Position numbers and translations under genes: made by a program. Source: Ruminococcus bromii (lineage in GTDB: Bacteria > Bacillota > Clostridia > Oscillospirales > Acutalibacteraceae). From it: DNA of 64,000 bases. The stretch is taken from contig NZ_NNBY01000027.1 of assembly GCF_002834235.1 (NCBI RefSeq), positions 91,675 through 155,674 on the forward strand. The letters run 5' to 3'. The notes under the pieces are model-generated. The model saw only the letters and a list, made by a program, of their open reading frames with translations. It was not told the origin of the DNA and searched no databases. Below are positions 24,861-33,908 of the stretch, piece by piece. Every line of letters starts with the position of its first letter. Position 1 is the stretch's first letter.

Positions 24861-26054
24861 TCAGTTGTTACCGACAACAAGTTTCTGGATTTCTGTGGCA
24901 TCCACGACATTGATTTCACCGTCATGGTTGTAATCCGCAAGTTCTCTCTGAACATCAGAAAGTGTTGAAATTGAAACAATGTACTTGCTGATTTCAGTTG
25001 CGTCAATAACATTGACATGACCGTCAAGGTTTACATCGCCGATCATATACGGAGTATCATTGTTGTTGTCATTGCTCGGCTGTGTAGTTACAGGAGCTGT
25101 TGTTGCCTGTACCGTAGTAGGCTGTACTGTTGCAGGCTGTGTAGCCTTGGCTGTTGTCGGCTGAACAGTTGCCTTTGCAGTAGTCGGCTGAACCGTAGCT
25201 TTGGCTGTGGTAGGCTGTACAGCAGGCTTTGCTGTTGTTGGCTGTACCGTTGATGAAGAAACAAAAGTACAGAAATCAAGAGCAACCCAACCTGTCTTGC
25301 CGTTGTACGAGGTGTAACCCCATGTGTAACCGCCGGAAGCCGAAACCTTTGTTACATTAAGAGTAACATTGCCCGGAACAGATGTTACATATGAATAGCT
25401 TGTACCCGCACCGCTTCTCATGTTGAGATAATCGTCAACATCTGTTTTATATGTACCTGTTGTGTAAGTTACCTTTTTGGTTGTAGTCTGAGTAGTGCTT
25501 GTACTGCCGCTGAAATCGCCAAGGTAAATGTAGCCCTGAAAATTCCACCAGCTGTTACCGCCGGCATTCTTGTCGGATGTGCTTGCATAGGAAAGGTAGA
25601 AGTTCTTACCGCTCCATGCAGAGTTAGAAAATGTAATCTGACCGTTTTCAACCTTTTCTACAACAGCAACATGACCGCCGCCATTGTCATATGACCAGCA
25701 GGCAATTGCGCCGACCTTTGGAGTCTGACCGTACTTGTAGTAGCCGTTAGACTTGTTGTAATCGTACCACTGCTCGGCATTGTTCCATGAAAGCTTTGGC
25801 TCAGAACCGAGAATCTCATAAGCTCTGCCGTAGGCATATGCTGTACAGTTAGGCATGCCGTAACCATACTTATAAAAAACATTTAAATTACTGTAATAAT
25901 ATTTGTTACTTGAACTCGGGGCAGACAGTCTCGGTGAGAACGATGCCGCACTCGCAATCATCGACATTGAGAAAACCGACACAAACAGCATTACAGCCGT
26001 GAGAACTGCCGCAGAAACCTTTTTGCTAAAAACACTTTTTAAAACATTTCGCAA
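24861..26054 (-). CDS. secreted CHAP amidase/endopeptidase with SH3b and type I dockerin
   Basis: A 397-residue exported protein. Order: signal peptide (ending near IASAAS), CHAP domain with catalytic Cys in YGMPNCTAYAYGRAYEI and His in GGGHVAVVEKV, a bacterial SH3 (about 200-262), a linker of repeated VQPTTAKAT units, and a C-terminal dockerin with two calcium loops (GDVNLDGHVNVIDATEI and ADYNHDGEINVVDATEI). CHAP enzymes cut peptidoglycan; the dockerin should plug it into a cohesin scaffold. A TTG at 26054 is chosen: AAAGGAG is 6 bases upstream and the promoter lies at 26116-26144, which excludes starts further upstream. Confidence 0.92.
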   Translation of the reverse strand: MRNVLKSVFSKKVSAAVLTAVMLFVSVFSMSMIASAASFSPRLSAPSSSNKYYYSNLNVFYKYGYGMPNCTAYAYGRAYEILGSEPKLSWNNAEQWYDYNKSNGYYKYGQTPKVGAIACWSYDNGGGHVAVVEKVENGQITFSNSAWSGKNFYLSYASTSDKNAGGNSWWNFQGYIYLGDFSGSTSTTQTTTKKVTYTTGTYKTDVDDYLNMRSGAGTSYSYVTSVPGNVTLNVTKVSASGGYTWGYTSYNGKTGWVALDFCTFVSSSTVQPTTAKPAVQPTTAKATVQPTTAKATVQPTTAKATQPATVQPTTVQATTAPVTTQPSNDNNNDTPYMIGDVNLDGHVNVIDATEISKYIVSISTLSDVQRELADYNHDGEINVVDATEIQKLVVGNN

Positions 26055-26115
26055 AGAAACACTCCTTTTTTTGAATTCAAAGTGATTGTTACCTATTTGT
26101 AACCACTTTATGTAC

Positions 26116-26144
26116 ATTCTATCACAAATTGCTCCAAATTCAAA
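26116..26144 (-). promoter_or_regulatory. promoter of the dockerin-bearing hydrolase gene, with adjacent palindrome
   Basis: Minus strand TTTGAA at 26144-26139, 17-base spacer, TAGAAT at 26121-26116. Just downstream lies GTTACAAATAGGTAAC (about 26081-26098), an inverted repeat at the expected start of transcription and a possible operator. Confidence 0.6.
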
Positions 26145-26357
26145 GAGTAGAAATGCTGAAAATAGCCTTTATAATCTATTTTTTTAAGCCATTGTACACA
26201 ACAATTTTCATTTTATGCATACTTTGCACAAAATTTAACTCACATTCTTTAAAAGACAGTGTTTATTGTACAAGGACAAGGTCTGAGTTTTAAGGTGTAA
26301 AGGATTAGATAAACTTAATCATCAGAAACGCTTACGGCGTTAGACTGTTTATATGTT

Positions 26358-26720
26358 TCATTTATCGTTTTTCTTTACTGTATTGATCGATGAAATCAGC
26401 ATTCTCCTGATTGTGCCGCACTGATTTTGCAATGGCTTATATACGGTTTCGGATATATATCCTGTTTCAAAAAGAAGTTTCAGCCAATATTCAGTTTCAA
26501 AGCACTCTTTTTGTGCTATTTCCAACTTGGAGATAAAATCCTTTTTACCCTGCGCATATTGTGCTTCGTGAATATTTGCACCTATACTTGTTCCCGAACG
26601 CAAAAGTTGATTAGTTAAAACCGATTCTCTTGCATTTGCTTTGATATCACGACACATATATACAATCTGTTTTGCAAATTCTTTTGATTTATTCCGTAAA
26701 ATACTTTCAGACACAATCAT
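26358..26720 (-). CDS. four-helix-bundle protein (S23/IVP family, bAvd-like fold)
   Basis: A 120-residue helical protein with the family signature LTNQLLRSGTSIGANIHEAQ. The family was first found inside 23S rRNA intervening sequences, and the same fold occurs as the accessory Avd protein of diversity-generating retroelements. Here it is a free-standing gene, with no rRNA and no reverse transcriptase nearby. It begins about 40 bases from an array of TGATAT-spaced hairpins (26768-26928). ATG at 26720 or GTG at 26723 are both possible; neither has a strong ribosome binding site. Function is unknown. Confidence 0.85.
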   Translation of the reverse strand: MIVSESILRNKSKEFAKQIVYMCRDIKANARESVLTNQLLRSGTSIGANIHEAQYAQGKKDFISKLEIAQKECFETEYWLKLLFETGYISETVYKPLQNQCGTIRRMLISSINTVKKNDK

Positions 26721-26767
26721 CACCCAAAATACAATATATCACAAAGCCGAATGTCTGTAAAGTTATC

Positions 26768-26928
26768 GGTGATATGCCTCGTTTAACTCGGCGTGATATA
26801 AATGTGTTATCGCTCGCTTTCGCTCTCGGTGATATTATATTCGCTTTAAAACTGCCGCAGGCAATATCACTCGGTATGACCGAATATCACTGCACGGCAA
26901 TATCACTCGCCGACAGGCGAATATAACT
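26768..26928. repeat. array of short hairpins separated by TGATAT/ATATCA
   Basis: Seven or more TGATAT or ATATCA words occur within 160 bases. Between them lie small palindromes with different arms: GCC...GGC (GCCTCGTTTAACTCGGC), TGCC/GGCA, TCGG/CCGA, TCGCC/GGCGA. It separates the four-helix gene from tRNA-Arg. Confidence 0.65.
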
Positions 26929-26930
26929 GA

Positions 26931-26961
26931 AAAACGCACTTGTTTACACAAGTGCGTTTTT
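26931..26961 (-). terminator. terminator after tRNA-Arg
   Basis: AAAACGCACTTGT pairs with ACAAGTGCGTTTT around TTAC; T-runs on both strands. Confidence 0.85.
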
Positions 26962-26963
26962 CT

Positions 26964-27040
26964 TGGCGCGCCGGAAGAGACTCGAACTCCCGACCTTCTG
27001 ATTCGTAGTCAGACACTCTATCCAGCTGAGCTACCGGCGC
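26964..27040 (-). tRNA. tRNA-Arg (ACG)
   Basis: A 77-base cloverleaf. Acceptor GCGCCGG/CCGGCGC, D arm with AGCTCAGCTGG, anticodon stem TCTGA/TCAGA around CTACGAA (anticodon ACG, read as inosine), T arm with GTTCGAGTC, discriminator G and encoded CCA. Confidence 0.96.
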
Positions 27041-27124
27041 ATGTGCGGCCTTTTATCAGCCGCAAGTAGTATGATATCACAACTCGGTGCAAAAATCAAG
27101 TGTTTTTTTGTATTTTTTCCGAAA

Positions 27125-28537
27125 TTAATCTTTTGTATCAAAAAAAGTGAAGAATGCTCTGTATGCCATATAAACATCTGTCTTGGAAACAATTTCAAAC
27201 GGAGCATGCATTGAGAGCACGGGAACACCGAGATCAACAACATCGACATTCATATTGGCAACATACTTTGCGATTGTTCCGCCACCGCCGCCGTCAACCT
27301 TACCGAGTTCACCGACCTGCCAGAGAATATCGTTGTTCTCAAGCATAGCCCTGATTTTTCCCATATATTCGGCAGACGCATCTGATGTGTCATACTTTCC
27401 GCCGTGACCTGTGTATTTTGAAATAATTACACCGTTGTTAATGTATGAGCAGTTGTTAGCCTCATATGCAGACGCAAAAGTCGGATCAAATGCGGCATTT
27501 ACATCGGCTGAAAGACAGGTGCTTTTTGAAAGAACACGGTAGCCGTCAACACCGTCCTGCTTTGCAAGGTCATAGATGAAGAAGCGGAGGAAGTCGCTCT
27601 GCATACCTGTGTTGCCGTCACTGCCTGTTTCTTCTTTGTCTGTAAGATATGTGATACAAGTCTGCTCGGGCATTTCAACATCAAGAGCCGCCATAACAGC
27701 CGGATAAGCACAAACCTTATCATCGTGACCGTAACCGCCGATCATGCTTCTGTCAAAACCGATATCTCTTGACTTGAAAGACGGGATAAGACAGAGCTCA
27801 GCCGAAAGGAAGTCACCCTCGCAAATGCCATACTTCTCATTGAGAATAGCCATTACATTAAGCTTTACAAGGTCCTTTTCCTCGCTGTCTGCATCATACG
27901 GACGAGAGCCGAGGATAACATTGAGGTTTTCACCCTCAATTGCCTTTGCCATTGGCTTTGAAGCCTGCTCCCTTGCAAGGTGCGGAAGAAGGTCTGTAAT
28001 GCAGAAACAGCTTTCGTTCTCATCATCGCCCCAGCAGATGTCAACTCTTGTACCGTCAAGCTTTACAACCGAACCGTGAAGTGAAAGCGGAATTGTTGTC
28101 CACTGATATTTTTTAAGGCCGCCGTAGTAATGAGTCTTAAAGAAAGCAAGATTGTTTGCCTCAAAAAGAGGATTCGGTTTGAGGTCAACTCTCGGGGAAT
28201 CAATATGAGCGATTGCAAGCCTTGCACCGTTCTTAACACCGTTTTTACCGATTACAACAAGAGCAATAGCCTTGTCACGGTTTACATAATAAAGCCTGTC
28301 GCCGGCCTTGTATTCTTTGTCCTGCTCATACTCTGCAAAACCTGCTTTTTTGGCAAGCTCAACAGTATAGCGAACAGCCTCACGCTCAACGGGTGAGTTA
28401 TCAAGAAACTTTTTGTAACCATCGCAAAAGCTGTCTGCCTTTTTAATTTCTTCCTCCGAAAGAGCCTTAACGCCCTTCGGTTCGGTCATCATAATTTTTT
28501 CCTTTAATAAAGTTGTCTTTGACTTTTCTTCAGCCAT
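27125..28537 (-). CDS. M18-family aminopeptidase
   Basis: A 470-residue metallo-aminopeptidase. Metal-binding and catalytic segments are visible: AIAHIDSPRVDLKP, GYGHDDKVCAYP, LTDKEETGSDGNTGM (two catalytic Glu), and SADVNAAFDPTF plus GGGGTIAKY. M18 enzymes release N-terminal acidic or neutral residues inside the cell during peptide recycling. The ATG at 28537 has AAAGGAC upstream; the in-frame extension to 28567 lacks a site. It is a single gene between tRNA-Arg and the transglycosylase gene. Confidence 0.93.
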   Translation of the reverse strand: MAEEKSKTTLLKEKIMMTEPKGVKALSEEEIKKADSFCDGYKKFLDNSPVEREAVRYTVELAKKAGFAEYEQDKEYKAGDRLYYVNRDKAIALVVIGKNGVKNGARLAIAHIDSPRVDLKPNPLFEANNLAFFKTHYYGGLKKYQWTTIPLSLHGSVVKLDGTRVDICWGDDENESCFCITDLLPHLAREQASKPMAKAIEGENLNVILGSRPYDADSEEKDLVKLNVMAILNEKYGICEGDFLSAELCLIPSFKSRDIGFDRSMIGGYGHDDKVCAYPAVMAALDVEMPEQTCITYLTDKEETGSDGNTGMQSDFLRFFIYDLAKQDGVDGYRVLSKSTCLSADVNAAFDPTFASAYEANNCSYINNGVIISKYTGHGGKYDTSDASAEYMGKIRAMLENNDILWQVGELGKVDGGGGGTIAKYVANMNVDVVDLGVPVLSMHAPFEIVSKTDVYMAYRAFFTFFDTKD

Positions 28538-28623
28538 AATAACCGTCCTTTCTGTGCCGTAAAACACGGCAAAACCATTTTATTTTGAAATCCGCCGCCA
28601 AAGGCATCGGAACATCTCTGCAC

Positions 28624-29244
28624 TTAATTAGATTGTGAATAATAAAGTTTTATATACATTTCCTTGGCACTTTCAACCTTGTCAACATAATTCTTTGTTT
28701 CGGGATACGGAATGGAATCAAGATTTTTTCCGTCCGAACTGTAATTAGTATCGTTGAGCCAGTCGCTTACAACAAAGCCGGCATTATATGCGGCAATTGC
28801 CGAGCGTTCCGTGCCGTAATAATCGTAAAAATATTTTAAAAGATAACTTCCGTAATCAATACAGATTTCGGGGTCAAACAGGTCATCCTCGGTGTACTGT
28901 CCCGCACAACCTCTTTGCTCCTGCAGCCACTCAAAGGACGATGGCATCATCTGCATAACACCCTTCGCTCCGACTCCCGATTCGGCTTTCGGATCAAAGC
29001 CGCTTTCCGTGTGGATTATGGCATATATCAACGCAGGATCAAGGTCATAATCCTTGGCGGCTTTTTCAACATATGTGCTGTAGGTGCGTGGATAATTCAT
29101 CTCATCAAGCTTTTTCTTTGCGTCCTCGTAAAAGACCGAAACAAACACAAATACTCCCGCCGCAAGAATTGCAAGCACAATTATCCATGCCAAAATCGCC
29201 TTTCCTGCACTTTTTTTCTTTTTATATCGCCTTGATTGGGGCAT
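28624..29244 (-). CDS. membrane-anchored lytic transglycosylase (SLT domain)
   Basis: A 206-residue protein with a very basic N-terminus, a TM anchor (about 16-38), and an SLT lysozyme-like domain: YAIIHTESGFDPKAES holds the catalytic Glu, followed by GVMQMMPSSFEWL and AIAAYNAGF, the family's three motifs. It cleaves glycan strands to 1,6-anhydro-muropeptides; in spore formers such enzymes also serve SpoIID/germination roles. Its ribosome binding site GAGGTGA lies in the last codons of coaE, so it is the last gene of the DUF951-prfA-sua5-coaE operon. Confidence 0.92.
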   Translation of the reverse strand: MPQSRRYKKKKSAGKAILAWIIVLAILAAGVFVFVSVFYEDAKKKLDEMNYPRTYSTYVEKAAKDYDLDPALIYAIIHTESGFDPKAESGVGAKGVMQMMPSSFEWLQEQRGCAGQYTEDDLFDPEICIDYGSYLLKYFYDYYGTERSAIAAYNAGFVVSDWLNDTNYSSDGKNLDSIPYPETKNYVDKVESAKEMYIKLYYSQSN

Positions 29245-29248
29245 CCTA

Positions 29249-29860
29249 TCACCTCATCAGGTTGTTAATAGCCTCTGCCGCCTTTTGTGTGGCAAGCTCG
29301 ACTTGCTCTATAGAAAAATTGTTTTCAATGACAATGTCGCTGTGACTTCTGAAAAATTCCTCGTCAAGCTGTGCAGACATTCTTAGCTCTGCACGGGAAA
29401 TGTCAATGTTATCCCTTTTGCAGATTCGCTCAAGCCTTATTTCCTTTTTTGCGGTAACGCTTACAATAAGGTCGCAAAACACATCGGCACCGCTTTCAAA
29501 AAGCTGAGGAGCGTCATAAATCACAACGCTTTTGCCGTCTGTCTGAGCCTGTTTCGCCATCTGCATAAATTCATATGTAACAAACGGATGAACAATTGAA
29601 TTGAGCAAATGTGTGTTTTCTTTGCTTGAAAATGCCCTTTTGGCAAGCAACGGTCTGTCAATGTTGCCGTCAGAAAGGATAATATCCTGACCGAAAACAC
29701 CCGAAACAGCCTTTAAGCATACGGAATCGGGAGTGTAAAGATTTTTTACAATCTCGTCAGCATTTATAACACACATTCCGTTTTTGGCAAAATATGCCGA
29801 AACCGTGCTTTTTCCCGCACCGCTCTGTCCCGTAAGACCGACAATTTTAATTTTGTTCAA
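29249..29860 (-). CDS. coaE: dephospho-CoA kinase
   Basis: A 203-residue P-loop kinase: GLTGQSGAGKSTVSAYF, the DxD-like INADEI, IYDAPQLFESG and lid ICKRDNIDI segments match CoaE. It phosphorylates the ribose 3'-OH of dephospho-CoA, the last step of CoA synthesis. The TTG at 29860 is preferred because AGGTGA lies 6 bases before it; a TTG at 29866 is too close to that site. The gene overlaps the end of sua5, so translation is probably coupled. coaX, the first CoA enzyme, is 16 kb away. Confidence 0.93.
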   Translation of the reverse strand: MNKIKIVGLTGQSGAGKSTVSAYFAKNGMCVINADEIVKNLYTPDSVCLKAVSGVFGQDIILSDGNIDRPLLAKRAFSSKENTHLLNSIVHPFVTYEFMQMAKQAQTDGKSVVIYDAPQLFESGADVFCDLIVSVTAKKEIRLERICKRDNIDISRAELRMSAQLDEEFFRSHSDIVIENNFSIEQVELATQKAAEAINNLMR

Positions 29861-30881
29861 GGTCAATCACCTCAAAGCCTGCCGCTCTTATAAGTCGGTT
29901 GTAAACAGCCATTCCGACACCGTTCGTTTTTGGCAGTCTTGAATATACAACCTTAACGCTGTCATCCTCATCAATTCTGCGAAGCTCGTCAAAAAGCGTG
30001 TGAGCCTGTCTTGTATAGTCGTTTCGTTTTCCGAGAGAGAAAACGGGAGTTTTCAAAAGCGGAATATCCTCGTCACAACAGAGCGCCGCAACTCCTTCAG
30101 CCGCCTTTTTGTTTACATAATCAATATATTGCTCATCGTTGCAATTAAGAAGTATTACTCTCGCCCTTGGCGCATAGTGCTTGTACTTCATACCGGGGCT
30201 TGCAACCTTAACATTGTCTGCTAGTTTGTGCAAAACCGCATCATCAACTTCAACCTTGCCGAGAACGCTTTCAAGCATTTCAACAGTAATTCCGCCCGGA
30301 CGAAGCACCCTCGGAACATCTCCCGCAAGAGTGATTACCGTGCTTTCAAGACCTACCTCACTTGCACCGCCGTCAAGAACAGCGTCGATTTTGCCGTCCA
30401 TATCGTTCATAACATGCTGTGCGGTTGTCGGACTGGGTGAGCCCGAAATATTTGCCGAAGGTGCGGCAAGAACCGTACCTGATTCACGGATAATCGCCTG
30501 TGCGGTTTTGTGGCTCGGAAAACGGATTGCAACCGTGTCAAGTCCTGCCGAAACTTCATTCGGAATAACATCCGACTTTTTCATAATCATTGTGAGCGGT
30601 CCCGGCCAGAACGCATTGGCAAGCTTTTTTGCCGTGTCGGGGATTTTCGTCACAAGGTTAAGTCTTTCAATATCGGAAAAATCGCAGATGTGGACAATCA
30701 GCGGATTATCCCCGGGTCTGCCCTTTGCTTTAAAAATCTTCTTTACGGCCTCGGGGTTGAGTGCGTCAGCCGCAAGTCCGTAAACTGTTTCGGTCGGAAT
30801 TCCTACAACACCGCCGTTTTTAAGCAGCTCTGCGGCGGTTTTTATATCTTCCTCTGTATTTTTTAACAACAATGTTTTCAC
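29847..30881 (-). CDS. L-threonylcarbamoyladenylate synthase, Sua5/TsaC with C-terminal domain
   Basis: A 344-residue protein. The YrdC domain (about 1-205) has GGVVGIPTETVYGLAADAL, KAKGRPGDNPLIVHI and SANISGSPSPTTA; the Sua5 domain follows (about 225-344) after the linker SPGMKYKHYAPRA. It makes threonylcarbamoyl-AMP for the t6A37 modification of ANN-decoding tRNAs. The GTG at 30881 has GGTGAT upstream and fits the family's N-terminus; upstream extension would run into prfA. Two translation-linked genes (prfA, sua5) are adjacent. Confidence 0.93.
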   Translation of the reverse strand: MKTLLLKNTEEDIKTAAELLKNGGVVGIPTETVYGLAADALNPEAVKKIFKAKGRPGDNPLIVHICDFSDIERLNLVTKIPDTAKKLANAFWPGPLTMIMKKSDVIPNEVSAGLDTVAIRFPSHKTAQAIIRESGTVLAAPSANISGSPSPTTAQHVMNDMDGKIDAVLDGGASEVGLESTVITLAGDVPRVLRPGGITVEMLESVLGKVEVDDAVLHKLADNVKVASPGMKYKHYAPRARVILLNCNDEQYIDYVNKKAAEGVAALCCDEDIPLLKTPVFSLGKRNDYTRQAHTLFDELRRIDEDDSVKVVYSRLPKTNGVGMAVYNRLIRAAGFEVIDLEQN

Positions 30882-30894
30882 AATTATCACCGGA

Positions 30895-31968
30895 TTATTT
30901 TTCCATACTTTCTTTGAGCTTTTCGGCTCTGTCAGCGGCAACAAGTGCGTCAATCACTTCGTCAAGGCTGCCGTTGAGAATTTCTTCAAGCTTGTAAAGG
31001 GTAAGACCGATTCTGTGGTCGGTTACTCTGCCCTGCGGATAGTTATATGTGCGGATTCGCTCACTGCGGTCGCCCGTACCTACCTGCATTTTTCTGTTTT
31101 CGGCAATTTCACTCGCCTGTTTGTCCTGTTTTTCCTTGAGAAGTCGGCTTTTGAGAACTTTAAGGGCTTTGTCCTTGTTCTTGTACTGACTTCTCTCGTC
31201 CTGGCACTCAACTACCATACCTGTGGGCAAGTGAGTGATTCGGATTGCGGAACTTGTTTTGTTGATATGCTGACCGCCTGCGCCGCTTGAACGGAAGGTG
31301 TCAATTTTGAGGTCATTCGGATCAATTTCAAGCTCAACATCTTCTGCCTCGGGCAAAACCGCAACGGTTGTTGTCGATGTGTGAACTCTGCCCTGACTTT
31401 CGGTTTCGGGTACTCGCTGAACACGGTGAACACCGCTTTCGTACTTAAAGCGTGAGTATGCACCCTCGCCCTCAATCATAAAGGAAATTTCCTTGTAACC
31501 GCCGATTTCGGTTTCATTGGCATTGATAATCTCGATTTTGAAGCCCTTTTTTTCGGCATACATCGAGTACATTCTGAACAGAACCGCACTGAACAGAGCC
31601 GATTCCTCACCACCTGCACCGCCACGGATTTCAACGATAACATTCCGTTCATCGTTCGGATCCTTCGGCAAAAGCAGAATTTTCAAATCTTCCGCAAGAT
31701 TTTTGATATTATTCTTAGCCTCATCAAGCTCGAGCTGAGCAAGCTCTTTAAGCTCTTTGTCGCTTGTTTCCTCAAGAATTTCAAGGCTGTCTTTTTCAGT
31801 CTGAACAGCCTCTTTGTATTTACGGTAGGTCAAAACGATTTCCTCAATCGACTTGATTTCCTTCATAATTTTCTGATATTCCTCGGGATTGCCCGCTACT
31901 GACGGCTGGTAGAGCCTTTCGGAAAGCTCGGAGTACCTTTTGTCAAATATTTCGATTTTTTCAAACAT
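30895..31968 (-). CDS. prfA: peptide chain release factor 1
   Basis: A 357-residue class I release factor with the peptidyl-hydrolysis motif [18 protein letters not shown] (GGQ) and the stop-codon reading segment [14 protein letters not shown], of RF1 type (P-x-T) not RF2 (SPF). It ends translation at UAA and UAG. A GGAG site precedes the ATG. The usual neighbour prmC, which methylates the GGQ glutamine, is not next to it; sua5 follows directly. Confidence 0.96.
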   Translation of the reverse strand: MFEKIEIFDKRYSELSERLYQPSVAGNPEEYQKIMKEIKSIEEIVLTYRKYKEAVQTEKDSLEILEETSDKELKELAQLELDEAKNNIKNLAEDLKILLLPKDPNDERNVIVEIRGGAGGEESALFSAVLFRMYSMYAEKKGFKIEIINANETEIGGYKEISFMIEGEGAYSRFKYESGVHRVQRVPETESQGRVHTSTTTVAVLPEAEDVELEIDPNDLKIDTFRSSGAGGQHINKTSSAIRITHLPTGMVVECQDERSQYKNKDKALKVLKSRLLKEKQDKQASEIAENRKMQVGTGDRSERIRTYNYPQGRVTDHRIGLTLYKLEEILNGSLDEVIDALVAADRAEKLKESMEK

Positions 31969-31975
31969 ATATATC

Positions 31976-32155
31976 TTACTCCGTCAAAATTTTTTTAATA
32001 TTTTTTTCAATCTTTGCACGGGGCGCCATAACCTCTCTGCCGCATTTTTCGCATTTTATCTTAAAATCCATTCCCACACGCAGAATTTCAAAGGTTTTGC
32101 AGCCACATGGGTGCTGTTTTTTCATCTCAACTCTGTCGCCAACGCTGATATCCAC
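31976..32155 (-). CDS. DUF951 family protein
   Basis: A 59-residue protein: [19 protein letters not shown], then [20 protein letters not shown] with a CxxC pair and a final basic helix. This matches DUF951, a small Firmicutes protein of unknown job, possibly RNA-binding or zinc-binding. The GTG at 32155 is chosen because GGAGG lies 9 bases upstream; a GTG at 32164 is on top of it. Only 7 bases separate it from prfA, so it heads this operon. Confidence 0.85.
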   Translation of the reverse strand: MDISVGDRVEMKKQHPCGCKTFEILRVGMDFKIKCEKCGREVMAPRAKIEKNIKKILTE

Positions 32156-32275
32156 AAAAATCACCCTCCTGCAAATTTTTTACATTTTTCACATTTTGAA
32201 TTTCTATGATTATTTACATCACTTTAGAGATGCAAATAATCTGCACTTAGATTATACAACAGAGATTTAAAAATA

Positions 32276-32923
32276 TCAACCAATGCCGATAATTCCGAGA
32301 AGTCCCGTGTATTCAAGCGAAAGGGCAACGGGAATTGAAATCAGCAGAGAAAATGCACTCTGTTTTACATCCTTGAACAAAATTCCGATGCTTGCAAGCC
32401 AAAGTATAAATTCGGGGAAGTACAGAATTCTGAAATCGGCAAAGTTGAGATTAAACGCAAAGCAACAGAATATTGCTATGAGTACGGAAGAAATTCCGAT
32501 TGCAAGCGCACCCCGTCCCCTTGCATACCAAATCAGAAATGCCAAAAACGGCGATACAACAGCAAGAATCAGCCACCTCATAAGGTACGGAATATCGGGA
32601 TAAAAGCCTGCAAAAACACTTGTCCACACATAGTACCCTATTAACATTCCCACAAAAAACGCAAAAACATTAATTCCTGCTTTTAAGGGTGATTTGCTGA
32701 ATACGGCAAGGCACACGGCAATAAAAATCCACGGTGCCGTTCTGCCCAAAAAGTTTGACAAATCAAGCCAATCGAGAAAGCTCGGCAGTCTGTTCAAATC
32801 AAGAAACTTTGCGACAATTCCCATGCCACCGCCAAAAAGCAGAGCAAAGAATGTTGTCATAATTTGTTTTGGTACGGACATTTTGCCCGATACCTTTCGG
32901 GTTTTATTCAAAATTTTTAACAT
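32276..32923 (-). CDS. hypothetical integral membrane protein
   Basis: A 215-residue protein with six or seven predicted TM helices and a basic N-terminus. No catalytic or transport motif is visible, and I do not recognise a family. It is monocistronic, after the patatin gene terminator, with GAGGA before the ATG. Confidence 0.65.
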   Translation of the reverse strand: MLKILNKTRKVSGKMSVPKQIMTTFFALLFGGGMGIVAKFLDLNRLPSFLDWLDLSNFLGRTAPWIFIAVCLAVFSKSPLKAGINVFAFFVGMLIGYYVWTSVFAGFYPDIPYLMRWLILAVVSPFLAFLIWYARGRGALAIGISSVLIAIFCCFAFNLNFADFRILYFPEFILWLASIGILFKDVKQSAFSLLISIPVALSLEYTGLLGIIGIG

Positions 32924-32946
32924 AAAATCCTCGTTTCATCTACATC

Positions 32947-32973
32947 AAAAGGACTTCTCAAAAAAGAAGTCCT
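32947..32973 (-). terminator. intrinsic terminator of the patatin gene
   Basis: AGGACTTCT pairs with AGAAGTCCT around a short A/T loop. On the minus strand the stem is followed by TTTTG. Confidence 0.75.
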
Positions 32974-32985
32974 CTTTAATCTTAA

Positions 32986-33894
32986 TTATTCCGCACTGTT
33001 TTGCTCACCGAAAACCTTTAAAATTTCGTCCTTGTGAGCCATAATCGCATCGTAGCCCTCCTGAATGGTTTCGTCAACGCTGTCCATTGAGAAAAGCTGT
33101 GTGTTTTCGTTCTTGATATCAATTGCGAGGTCAGCCATTTTCTTTGACTCTCTTGTGCCGTCAATTGAATAAACATCAAGCGCACGCCAAATAACCTTAA
33201 TAAGACCGCCCAGGCCTGCGTCGGGATTGTAGGTCATAATATCAAAGCCGATTGCAAGAACCTTGCCGACGCCCATATCACGCAGAATTTTTACGGGCAA
33301 ATTGTCCTTTGAACCGCCGTCAATAAAGTTGTACTTGTCATAAGGACAGGTTGTATAAATTGCAGGGAACGACATACTTGCACGAACAGCAGTTTCAAGC
33401 GGAGCGCCTGTTATGTAGTGAATATGCTCGTTTTCAAGATTTTCTTCCTTGGTTGTAAAAATACATTCATCGGTTGTAAGCGTGTCAACCGTACAGATTG
33501 AAAGGTTAATCGGAAGATTTTCAAAGCCTGTTATACCTTTTTCATTCATAATGTCACGGATAACATCTTCAATCAGTTCACCCGACTTGATGCCGTCTTT
33601 CTGAATCTTTTTATTTAGAATAAGCTGTGCAAGAGATTTGAAAATAAGGCCGTTGTCGATTTCGGCAAGAGTTTTCCAATGCTTTTTTGCAACTCTTTTC
33701 ATTTCATCGGAATCACAGCCCATTGCAACGATTGCCGCCATTGCCGCACCCGAGCTTGTACCCGAAACATACTGCGGATGGATTCCGAGTTCATAAAGAG
33801 CCTGAACAGCACCGATGTGAGCAATACCTTGAAGTCCGCCGCCCGAAAATGCTACACCGATAGAATTTTTGCGATCGATTTTATCCGAATTCAT
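32986..33894 (-). CDS. patatin-like phospholipase
   Basis: A 302-residue alpha/beta hydrolase with the oxyanion loop SGGGLQGIAHIGA, nucleophile Ser in GTSSG and catalytic Asp in FIDGG, the patatin Ser-Asp dyad. No signal peptide is seen, so it likely acts on cytoplasmic-side lipids (the RssA/YlbK type). The ATG at 33894 has AGAGGTG upstream. It follows the glycosyltransferase gene by 14 bases and is probably co-transcribed. Confidence 0.9.
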   Translation of the reverse strand: MNSDKIDRKNSIGVAFSGGGLQGIAHIGAVQALYELGIHPQYVSGTSSGAAMAAIVAMGCDSDEMKRVAKKHWKTLAEIDNGLIFKSLAQLILNKKIQKDGIKSGELIEDVIRDIMNEKGITGFENLPINLSICTVDTLTTDECIFTTKEENLENEHIHYITGAPLETAVRASMSFPAIYTTCPYDKYNFIDGGSKDNLPVKILRDMGVGKVLAIGFDIMTYNPDAGLGGLIKVIWRALDVYSIDGTRESKKMADLAIDIKNENTQLFSMDSVDETIQEGYDAIMAHKDEILKVFGEQNSAE

Positions 33895-33908
33895 TTTAAA
33901 CACCTCTG

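Noticed and set aside
25100..25260. Tandem repeats near 25100-25260, CRISPR-like at first sight
   Set aside because: They are in-frame VQPTTAKAT linker units within the dockerin protein, with no spacers.
26358..26928. Diversity-generating retroelement around the four-helix (Avd-like) gene
   Set aside because: No reverse transcriptase, template/variable repeat pair or target gene was found nearby.
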